Shown here: positions 6,321 to 12,132 of the stretch, piece after piece
Position numbering within the stretch: the first letter of the stretch is position 1
Layout of the letters: each line of letters starts with the position of its first letter
Source: Nitrososphaerota archaeon
GTDB taxonomy: Archaea; Thermoproteota; Bathyarchaeia; Bathyarchaeales; Bathycorpusculaceae
DNA: 12,132 bases
Assembly: GCA_031282985.1 (NCBI GenBank)
Contig: JAITCR010000168.1
Location: 1 to 12,132 of the forward strand
Direction of reading: 5' to 3'
Notes under the pieces: model-generated
The model's database searches: none
Told to the model about the DNA's origin: nothing
What the model saw: only the letters and a program-made list of their open reading frames with translations
Program-made: the position numbers and the translations under genes

Positions 6321-7513
6321 ATTTTTGCCCCTGTGAATTCTGCTATGGTTTCCACGTCTTTATCTCCGCGTCCAGATAAAGTGACTACAATTGATTGTTT
6401 TTTGCTCATTTGCGGCGCAATTTTTATTGCATGTGCAAGTGCATGGGATGACTCTAACGCGGGTAGAATGCCTTCAGTTTTACATAACAATAAGAATGTG
6501 TCAACAACTTCTTTGTCTGTGGCTGAAACATATTTTGCACGTTTGAGTGTTTTAAGGAAAGCATGTTCTGGTCCAACGCCTGGGTAGTCTAAGCCTGCTG
6601 AAATGCTTGTTGTGTTTTTTATCTGTCCGTTATCATCTTGTAGAATGTATGTGTGCATGCCATGAAATATTCCTTCATAGCCTGCTGTAAGTGTTGCCGC
6701 ATGTTTACCCGTTTCTATACCTTCGCCTGCTGCCTCTACACCGTAGAGTTCAACTTCTATGTCATCTTCAAAGGGGTAAAATGTGCCCATGGCATTGCTT
6801 CCACCACCTACACAAGCTACTAACGCGTCTGGTAGATGGCCTTCTTTTTGTTGAAATTGTTGCCTGATTTCTTTTCCTATTACACTTTGAAAGTCCCTAA
6901 CCATCATTGGGTAGGGATGTGGACCCATTGTTGAACCTATCAAGTAATATGTGGATTCAATATTAGTCACCCAGTCTCGAAAAGCCTCATTAATAGCGTC
7001 TTTAAGTGTTTTTGAGCCAGAATCTACTGGATGCACTTTAGTGTCTAAAAGTTTCATACGAAAAACATTCAATTTTTGACGTTCACAGTCTTCAGTACCC
7101 ATATATACTTCAGCTTTTAAACCCAAAGCCGCACAAGCGATCGCTGTAGCTACACCATGCTGCCCTGCCCCCGTTTCAGCAATTACACGAGTTTTACCCA
7201 TGCGCTTTGCAAGCAACACCTGCCCAAGAGTGTTGTTAATTTTATGAGCTCCACCATGCGCCAAATCTTCACGTTTTAAATAAATCCTTGCCCCCCCCAA
7301 TATACGTGTTAAATTCTCTGCAAAATACAGCGGCGTTGGTCTGCCAACAAAATCCGCCAAATAACAATCAAGCTGCTTTTGAAAATCTGGATCTCTTTTG
7401 GCTTTATCGTAGGCCACTTCAAGTACATTAATTGCATCCATTAAAACTTCTGGAACGAATTTACCTCCAAATTTTCCGTATTTCCCATCATGTGGGTAAC
7501 TGCTTATTTTCAT
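6317..7513 (-). CDS. trpB: Tryptophan synthase beta subunit
   Basis: 398-residue PLP enzyme condensing indole with serine to give tryptophan, in complex with TrpA. The PLP lysine is K91 (HGGAHKINNT), the catalytic glutamate is E113 (AETGAGQHG), and the phosphate loop GGGSN is at 236-240. Near the C-terminus LSGRGDKD is conserved. The length and the opening YPHDGKYGKFGGKFVPE mark it as the TrpB1 type that partners with TrpA, not the longer stand-alone TrpB2. It starts with an ATGA overlap on the trpC stop and ends with the same overlap onto trpA. A run of eight Cs near 7291-7298 is in frame and does not disturb the product. Confidence 0.97.
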   Translation of the reverse strand: MKISSYPHDGKYGKFGGKFVPEVLMDAINVLEVAYDKAKRDPDFQKQLDCYLADFVGRPTPLYFAENLTRILGGARIYLKREDLAHGGAHKINNTLGQVLLAKRMGKTRVIAETGAGQHGVATAIACAALGLKAEVYMGTEDCERQKLNVFRMKLLDTKVHPVDSGSKTLKDAINEAFRDWVTNIESTYYLIGSTMGPHPYPMMVRDFQSVIGKEIRQQFQQKEGHLPDALVACVGGGSNAMGTFYPFEDDIEVELYGVEAAGEGIETGKHAATLTAGYEGIFHGMHTYILQDDNGQIKNTTSISAGLDYPGVGPEHAFLKTLKRAKYVSATDKEVVDTFLLLCKTEGILPALESSHALAHAIKIAPQMSKKQSIVVTLSGRGDKDVETIAEFTGAKI

Positions 7514-8286
7514 GCGTCTACAAACTCCCTGACTTTTTCTTCAATACTTTCTGCTAACATTACACTTGAGCCTATAAGGAAAGCAGACACGCCCATCTGG
7601 CTTAAAAAACGCAGATCCGCTGATGTATTAATGCCACTTTCACTTACAATAACAGTGTCTCCAAAATTGTTTGATTTAAGAATTTTTTTGGTAGTGTTTA
7701 AGTCTATTTTCAAGTCCGCAAGATTTCGATTGTTTATACCAATTATATCTGCATTTGTTTTTCTAGCGGCTTTAAACTCTTTTTCTGTGTGAACTTCAAG
7801 CAGAACTTCAAGACCATTTGCCTGTATATGCTCTATCATGCTGTCAAGGTCACTTTCGCCATATCCTCGGTCATAAAGTGCTTTAATCAAAAGAACTGCA
7901 TCTGCACCAATGTGAGCTGCAGCGGTAACTTGTATCTGGCTCAAAATTATATCTTTCATTAACAATGGCAGCTTTACTGCCATACGAACATCTGAGAGCG
8001 TATCTATTGAACCTTTAAAATGCCTCGGCTCAGTTAACACTGATATCGCTGTTGCTCCCCCCCTCTCCATACATCTGGCAATTTCTGCTACATCTACACC
8101 TTCACGTATAATCCCAAGCGATGGTGAGGACAGCTTAATTTCAGTTATCACCGGATTTCTATTACATTCAAGTATCGCCCTTTTAAGACTCAAGTGTAGA
8201 CTGGGCGCAGATTTAAAATAATCATAATATCCGTTGTCAATTGTTGCTTGCGCATCAAAACCCAAGGTGTCATAAAAATCACTCAT
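7510..8286 (-). CDS. trpC: Indole-3-glycerol phosphate synthase
   Basis: 258-residue TIM-barrel enzyme closing the indole ring from CdRP. Expected active-site residues are visible: E49 and K51 in TEIKLSSPS, K111 in LLMKD, E164 in LLEVH, N185/N186 in GINNRNL, and E216/S217 in VSESGI. The phosphate loop IGSS is near 238-241. It is monofunctional: no phosphoribosylanthranilate isomerase (TrpF) domain is fused to it, and no trpF follows, although the usual place would be between trpC and trpB. It overlaps trpD upstream and trpB downstream by ATGA. Confidence 0.96.
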   Translation of the reverse strand: MSDFYDTLGFDAQATIDNGYYDYFKSAPSLHLSLKRAILECNRNPVITEIKLSSPSLGIIREGVDVAEIARCMERGGATAISVLTEPRHFKGSIDTLSDVRMAVKLPLLMKDIILSQIQVTAAAHIGADAVLLIKALYDRGYGESDLDSMIEHIQANGLEVLLEVHTEKEFKAARKTNADIIGINNRNLADLKIDLNTTKKILKSNNFGDTVIVSESGINTSADLRFLSQMGVSAFLIGSSVMLAESIEEKVREFVDA

Positions 8287-9335
8287 AATGACTCTAACTC
8301 CTCAAGACTCTCTAAACTACCGCCAGAAATAACAATTAACTCTTTTAACTTATTGTAAGCTGCACCACTTAAAATAGACTCTTTAGCAACTTGCATAGCT
8401 TCTGCAAAATCGTCTGCTTTACCACCTACGATAATGCCTGCTGCACTGTTAACTAAAACCATCTCCACTTTAACATCACACAAATTCTGGTCTACTAATA
8501 TATGATAAATTGTTTTAGCGCTCTCTTCCACACTTGAAACCTTTAAATCAGCAGCCTGTGCTCGTTTTACACCAAAAAATTTTGGGCTAACTTCTAACTC
8601 ATGAATTTGACCTTGTTTTAAATAGGCAATGCATGTTTTGCCTAACGTTGAAACTTCATCCAGACCATTTAAACCATGAACAACCATTGCCTTCTCGCAA
8701 CCAAGCTTGTTAAGCACGTTGGCTAAGGGTCTGATAAGCTTTAAGTCATAAACACCAAGCAAATGCCCCGTAGCATTTGCAGGGTTAGTTAACGGCCCTA
8801 GTATGTTAAAGACAGTGTGTATGCCTATCTCTTTACGTGATTGAATTGCAAACTTCATAGCAGGATGAAATGCAGGTGCAAACATAAAGCCAACACCTAC
8901 TTTTTCAATCGCCGTTTGCACAGTTTGGGGCGTCATGGTTAAGTTTAGACCCAGTTTTTCAAGAACGTCTGCACTGCCGCTGTTGCTTGTTACTGCACGA
9001 TTTCCATGTTTGGCAACTGGCACACCTGCACCTGCAATCACAAATGCTGCTGCAGTGCTCACATTGAAAGTTTTAATTTTGTCTCCACCTGTACCACAAG
9101 TGTCTACAAGTCTGCCCTGCACTTTTGGTTTAATTTGATGACATTGACTCCTCATTACACTGGCAAACGCGATGAGTTCTTCAATTGATTCCCCTTTAAT
9201 TCGCAGTGCTGTTAGAAGAGCACCTGTTTGAGCATTTGTTACTTCCCCTGTCATGACTCCCTGCATAACTTGTGTAGCTTCATTAAGTGAGAGATCTGTG
9301 CCTTCAATGAGTTTTTGGATGTAATTCTGTATCAT
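8283..9335 (-). CDS. trpD: Anthranilate phosphoribosyltransferase
   Basis: 350-residue class III phosphoribosyltransferase moving phosphoribose from PRPP onto anthranilate. The PRPP/Mg motif GTGGD is at 81-85 (DTCGTGGDKIKTFNVST), and the anthranilate-side loop KHGNRAVTSNSGSADVLE starts at 109. A small helical N-terminal domain precedes the large alpha/beta domain, as in the family. It is a separate gene, not fused to trpG. The ATG at 9335 overlaps the trpG stop by ATGA, and the gene ends in the same overlap with trpC. Confidence 0.96.
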   Translation of the reverse strand: MIQNYIQKLIEGTDLSLNEATQVMQGVMTGEVTNAQTGALLTALRIKGESIEELIAFASVMRSQCHQIKPKVQGRLVDTCGTGGDKIKTFNVSTAAAFVIAGAGVPVAKHGNRAVTSNSGSADVLEKLGLNLTMTPQTVQTAIEKVGVGFMFAPAFHPAMKFAIQSRKEIGIHTVFNILGPLTNPANATGHLLGVYDLKLIRPLANVLNKLGCEKAMVVHGLNGLDEVSTLGKTCIAYLKQGQIHELEVSPKFFGVKRAQAADLKVSSVEESAKTIYHILVDQNLCDVKVEMVLVNSAAGIIVGGKADDFAEAMQVAKESILSGAAYNKLKELIVISGGSLESLEELESL

Positions 9336-9919
9336 AGATTTCTACCCTCAATAAAGTTACGTATGATTATTTTGCCATCTTGACACAGAATAGATTCAGG
9401 ATGAAACTGGACACCATAAATCGGATATTTAACATGACGTATGCCCATAATTTCTCCATCATCTATAGCTTCTGCGGTAACCTGTAGACAATTTGGAATT
9501 GAGCCACGTTCACCTACAAGTGAATGATAACGTGTAGCTGAAAAAGGGTTACGTACACCTGTAAAAAGCGCTTCACCATCATGTTTAACGATACAAGTTT
9601 TACCATGCATGAGTTTTTTAGCGTTAACCACCTTACCACCATAAGTACAAATTATCCCCTGATGACCCAAACAGACCCCAAGTGTAGGAATACTGCGACT
9701 TAACGTTTGTAGAATTGCCTTACACACACCAAAACATTTTTCGTCCTCAGGAGTACCTGGACCCGGCGAAATAACAATACGATCAGGCTCCAGTTCAACA
9801 AACTCCTGCAAACTCATATGATCATTCCTATAAACTAGCGTTTCTACACCTATTTCCCCTATATACTGCACAAGATTGTAAACAAATGAATCATAATTAT
9901 CAATAACCAAAACCTTCAA
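9332..9919 (-). CDS. trpG: Anthranilate synthase component II (glutamine amidotransferase)
   Basis: 195-residue class I glutamine amidotransferase that supplies ammonia to TrpE. The triad is visible: the nucleophile cysteine in GVCLGHQ (C83 from this start), and histidine and glutamate in GVQFHPES (H173, E175). The oxyanion region SPGPGTP and the YHSL loop are also present. The start is not an ATG. A TTG at 9919, one base past the trpE stop and preceded by a GGGGGCG stretch, gives MKVLVIDNYDSFVYN, matching the family's usual start. A further TTG at 9934 would add five residues and overlap trpE by 14 bp. In organisms lacking pabA this subunit can also serve p-aminobenzoate synthesis. Confidence 0.95.
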   Translation of the reverse strand: MKVLVIDNYDSFVYNLVQYIGEIGVETLVYRNDHMSLQEFVELEPDRIVISPGPGTPEDEKCFGVCKAILQTLSRSIPTLGVCLGHQGIICTYGGKVVNAKKLMHGKTCIVKHDGEALFTGVRNPFSATRYHSLVGERGSIPNCLQVTAEAIDDGEIMGIRHVKYPIYGVQFHPESILCQDGKIIIRNFIEGRNL

Positions 9920-9920
9920 C

Positions 9921-11330
9921 TCAAACGCCCCCAAATGACTGCGTTTTAAGTGCTTTCATTAACGCTTTAGCCTTATTTTCAATCTCAAACCACTCACGTT
10001 CAGGAACTGAATCTGCAACAACACCTGCACCTGCCTGCATGAAAGCTTGATCTTTATCAGCAAACAGAGTCCTAATTGTTATTGCAAAATCCGCATTACC
10101 ATTACACGAAAAATAACCCACCGCACCAGCATAAGGCCCACGCTGTGAAAACTCTAACTCATCGATAATTTCCATCGCCCTAACTTTTGGCGCACCAGAA
10201 ACAGTACCTGCTGGAAAAACAGCACGTAATGCATCAAAACTCTCTAAATTATCCCGCAATTCACCAACTACTTGAGATACAATATGTTGTACATGACTGT
10301 ACTGATGAACTTTCATAAACTCTGGCACATTTACACTTCCAAACTTGGAAATTCTCCCTACATCATTTCGAGCTAAATCCACAAGCATAATATGCTCAGC
10401 TCGCTCTTTAGGGTCTGAAAGCAGCTCATTGGCTAAACGAATGTTTTCTGCTTCATCCTGTGTAACTCGAGTGGTTCCTGCAATCGGAAAAGTTTCAACC
10501 ATACGATTATCCACACGAACAAGCATTTCAGGACTAGCACCAACAATTTGACAATCGCCTGATTTGTAATAATACATGTATGGTGAAGGGTTAATGCAAC
10601 GTAAAGCTTGATAGAACGGAATTAGAGAGCCTTTAAATTGAAATTGATAACGTTTTGAGAGAACAACCTGAAAAATGTCACCTGCAGTTATGTACTCTTT
10701 AGCCTTTTCAACTGCCTTTTCAAAACGTTCTTTTGAAATGTTAACTGTCGGTTCAGAAAATTCAAGAGTGCCATCGTTAATGGTTTTTTTGAGAACTTTT
10801 TTAACCTCTTGTAGTCTGTTTTCCTCTTGAAAATAGTAGAAAGCTATTTGTTGAGTATGGTCAAATATGAAACCATCATCATAAACGCCCATTTCAACAT
10901 CTGAGAAGCCTGTATCAAATTTGGTTTGGGGTAGTTTTTCCCAGTACCGCACCGCGTCAAATGAAATATATCCTACGGCTCCTCCAACAAAACGGAATTC
11001 ACGGTTGTGAACTGTTTTGGGTTTTAATGTTTCTTGAATTAGATTGAGTGGGTCTGTGATTTTTTGTCGGGTTTTTTTGCCTGTTTTATTGTTGGTGATG
11101 GTTGCTTGTCCGTTTTTAGCCTGTATTGTTGTTGTTGGTGAAAAACCTATAAATGAGTATTGAGCTAGTTTTTTTGGGCCTTCTATGGATTCTAGAAAAT
11201 ATGTGTTTTTGTAGTGTGTTTGAAGTTTTGAAAAAATGTCAAATGGTTGTCTATTGTAGGCGATTTTTTTGTAGGTTATAGTGTTATTTTGTTTAGTTGT
11301 TTTGGGCTTTTGTGTGCCAAAGGTAATTCC
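9921..11330 (-). CDS. trpE: Anthranilate synthase component I; start codon unresolved
   Basis: Chorismate-binding subunit making anthranilate. The C-terminal catalytic domain is complete: DIFQVVLSKR, NPSPYMYY, PIAGTTR, EHIMLVDLARND, the FPAGTVSGAPK segment, RGPYAGAVGY and the AGAGVVADS region. The first standard start codon in frame is a GTG at 10952, which would give only 343 residues. Reading upstream in the same frame finds the missing N-terminal domain: FLESIEGPKKLAQYSFIGF (containing the FLES feedback-inhibition region) and FRFVGGAVGYISFDAV. Homology seems to begin near YKKIAYNRQPFDIF (about 11273). No ATG, GTG or TTG exists between there and the TGA at 11331-11333. The coordinate given is therefore the open-frame limit, not a proven start. 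The likely explanation is a one-base frameshift, real or from assembly, after the ATG at 11334. Confidence 0.9.
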   Translation of the reverse strand, partial: GITFGTQKPKTTKQNNTITYKKIAYNRQPFDIFSKLQTHYKNTYFLESIEGPKKLAQYSFIGFSPTTTIQAKNGQATITNNKTGKKTRQKITDPLNLIQETLKPKTVHNREFRFVGGAVGYISFDAVRYWEKLPQTKFDTGFSDVEMGVYDDGFIFDHTQQIAFYYFQEENRLQEVKKVLKKTINDGTLEFSEPTVNISKERFEKAVEKAKEYITAGDIFQVVLSKRYQFQFKGSLIPFYQALRCINPSPYMYYYKSGDCQIVGASPEMLVRVDNRMVETFPIAGTTRVTQDEAENIRLANELLSDPKERAEHIMLVDLARNDVGRISKFGSVNVPEFMKVHQYSHVQHIVSQVVGELRDNLESFDALRAVFPAGTVSGAPKVRAMEIIDELEFSQRGPYAGAVGYFSCNGNADFAITIRTLFADKDQAFMQAGAGVVADSVPEREWFEIENKAKALMKALKTQSFGGV

Positions 11331-11334
11331 TCAT
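11293..11334 (-). CDS. 13-codon ORF with ribosome binding site ahead of trpE
   Basis: An ATG at 11334 with GGAG nine bases upstream opens MRNYLWHTKAQNN followed by TAA. The spacing equals that of the GGAG ahead of cutA, which makes this the natural trpE start, yet it is one base out of frame with trpE. It is therefore either the true start of trpE separated by a +1 frameshift, or a short leader peptide. It holds a single Trp codon, unlike classical attenuator leaders with tandem Trp codons. Confidence 0.35.
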   Translation of the reverse strand: MRNYLWHTKAQNN

Positions 11335-11373
11335 TTATTTATGCTCCTATACATTCAGAAGTATGCAATAACG

Positions 11374-11385
11374 CTTTATTTAAAG
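11374..11385 (-). promoter_or_regulatory. Probable TATA element of the trp operon
   Basis: The minus strand reads CTTTAAATAAAG. Its centre near 11380 predicts transcription starting around 11355, giving a leader of about 20 bases with GGAG before the ATG at 11334. It lies in the 78-bp gap between the cutA stop and trpE, so trp can be transcribed independently of cutA. Confidence 0.55.
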
Positions 11386-11391
11386 CTTATC

Positions 11392-11407
11392 TGCACATAA
11401 ATGTACA
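11392..11407. promoter_or_regulatory. Possible trp operator (TGTACA-type motifs)
   Basis: TGCACA (11392-11397) and the palindrome TGTACA (11402-11407) lie ten bases apart, start to start, just upstream of the trp TATA-like element. TGTACA is the TRP box bound by the repressor TrpY in Methanothermobacter. Six-base motifs are frequent by chance and no trpY gene is present in the window, so this is a suggestion only. Confidence 0.3.
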
Positions 11408-11408
11408 T

Positions 11409-11729
11409 TTAACGATTGAGTGCGCTACTCATCCAATCAAAATATCCCTTAGAACCATCAACAATAGACACCGCAAGAATTTCAGGCACATCATAACTAT
11501 GCAAAGCTATAATCCGGCTCTCTAAAGTAACAAACAAGTCTGCCCTTGCTTTCATGACCATTAAACACTCTTCAGCTGAATCAACTTTTCCATTCCAATG
11601 AAAATATGACGACACCGAACCAATTATGTTAGCACACGCAATCAACCGCTCATTTAACAAAACATGCGCAATTTTCTCTGCTTCTACCTTATTGGCTGTT
11701 GTAACATACACCATCACAAAGTCATTCAA
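11409..11729 (-). CDS. cutA: CutA-family divalent cation tolerance protein
   Basis: 106-residue small protein of the CutA1 family, trimeric ferredoxin-like proteins linked to divalent metal tolerance; the biochemical role is unsettled. Conserved stretches are VYVTTANKVEAEKIA, IACANIIGSVSSYFHWNGKV and HSYDVPEILAV, ending with a GYFDWM segment near the C-terminus. The length is normal. The preferred start is a TTG at 11729, because GGAG sits nine bases upstream; an ATG at 11714 would begin MVYVTT and lacks such a site. It lies upstream of trpE on the same strand, but the trp promoter in the gap argues against strict co-transcription. Confidence 0.92.
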   Translation of the reverse strand: MNDFVMVYVTTANKVEAEKIAHVLLNERLIACANIIGSVSSYFHWNGKVDSAEECLMVMKARADLFVTLESRIIALHSYDVPEILAVSIVDGSKGYFDWMSSALNR

Positions 11730-12070
11730 GAATGATATCTCCTATTACTCTGTAGAAGTTGGCAAATAAAAGTTTACTTGACTTTTACAACCTAAAATCC
11801 CGAAAAATATAATTATGCTGACGCAATGAGGCATATATGCCGTTAAAATTGAATTTGCGAGCGAATTCACGGGGTTCTAACATTTTTAAACTAGTTATAA
11901 TTACGTGTAATATAACTATGTCATGGTGCCTGATAACTGTTAATTTACCCGTAAATCCCGTTTCAACTGTTTTACGCACCCCAATACTTTGACGTAGTTA
12001 CACTCCACAGAATTTGGTCATGTCCTAAGTTAAGTGAAATAGTAGCTCTCTTTTAAAGAACCAAAAGTTT
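11730..12070. other. Intergenic region with no supported gene
   Basis: Apart from the cutA ribosome binding site near 11739-11742, this A/T-rich stretch shows nothing convincing. A 64-codon minus-strand frame at 11785-11979 starts with GTG, has no ribosome binding site and resembles no family I recognise. A 9-bp inverted repeat (TTTGGTCAT at 12013-12021, ATGACCAAA at 12071-12079) spans its right edge. I see no tRNA or structured RNA. Confidence 0.5.
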
Positions 12071-12132
12071 ATGACCAAACCAACAACAATTTTATGCATA
12101 AAAGACGATTTTAAAAACCCAATACCTCCCCC
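12071..12132 (+). CDS. Possible 5' end of a gene running off the window
   Basis: An ATG at 12071 opens a plus-strand frame without a stop to the window end (MTKPTTILCIKDDFKNPIPP and onward). No clear ribosome binding site precedes it. A TTTTAAAG stretch near 12052-12059 could be a TATA-like element but is close to the ATG. Twenty codons are too few to identify a product. Confidence 0.25.
   Translation, partial: MTKPTTILCIKDDFKNPIPP

Noticed and set aside
7291..7298. Run of eight Cs in trpB as a possible frameshift
   Set aside because: The TrpB frame is intact on both sides (GGARIYLKRED) and full length.
11247..11525. 92-codon plus-strand open frame over the trpE-cutA gap
   Set aside because: It is antisense to the trpE N-terminus and the cutA C-terminus and shows no family signature.
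11785..11979. 64-codon minus-strand open frame with GTG start
   Set aside because: No ribosome binding site, no recognisable motifs and unremarkable A/T-rich composition; treated as non-coding.

Overview
The window looks like an AT-rich archaeal chromosome segment with ordinary housekeeping content. Three things point to Archaea. A 7S signal recognition particle (SRP) RNA has both the SRP54-binding helix 8 and a helix 6 closed by a GNAR tetraloop; helix 6 is absent from bacterial SRP RNAs. A/T-rich TATA-like elements lie a suitable distance upstream of several transcription units. The only ribonucleotide reductase is an anaerobic class III enzyme. The proteins would fit an uncultured anaerobic lineage such as Bathyarchaeia (Thermoproteota), but that placement is an impression, not a demonstration.

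Layout, left to right. Positions 1-132 hold a perfect 44-bp tandem duplication with overlapping hairpins. Positions 133-3397 (minus) are an nrdR-nrdD-nrdG operon: regulator, class III reductase and its radical-SAM activase. Two NrdR-box-like sites and a TATA-like element precede nrdR. At 3625-3843 (minus) is a small four-cysteine protein of unknown function, divergent from a peptidase S51 (dipeptidase E-like) gene at 4005-4640 (plus). A DUF3788 gene (4678-5097, minus) converges on the peptidase gene. The SRP RNA gene (about 5132-5460, minus) lies between DUF3788 and the end of the trp operon. The trp operon (5502 to about 11330, minus) reads trpE-G-D-C-B-A, with 4-bp ATGA overlaps at four junctions. 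trpF, needed for the phosphoribosylanthranilate isomerase step, is absent. Upstream of trpE is cutA (11409-11729, minus). The last 400 bases are mostly non-coding, with a possible plus-strand gene start at 12071 running off the end.

How the genes work together. NrdD and NrdG make deoxyribonucleotides without oxygen, and NrdR probably represses its own operon. The trp cluster takes chorismate to tryptophan except for the TrpF step, which must be encoded elsewhere. SRP RNA serves membrane targeting of proteins and is unrelated to its neighbours.

Points most worth a second look: (1) trpE has no usable start codon in frame; the only ATG with a good Shine-Dalgarno opens a 13-codon ORF, containing one Trp codon, in another frame. 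(2) Paired NrdR-like operators sit in front of an archaeal nrdR. (3) TGTACA-type motifs lie ahead of the trp promoter. (4) The tandem and inverted repeats lie after nrdG. I saw no CRISPR array, insertion sequence, tRNA, rRNA or defence system, and no convincing undescribed multi-gene system.
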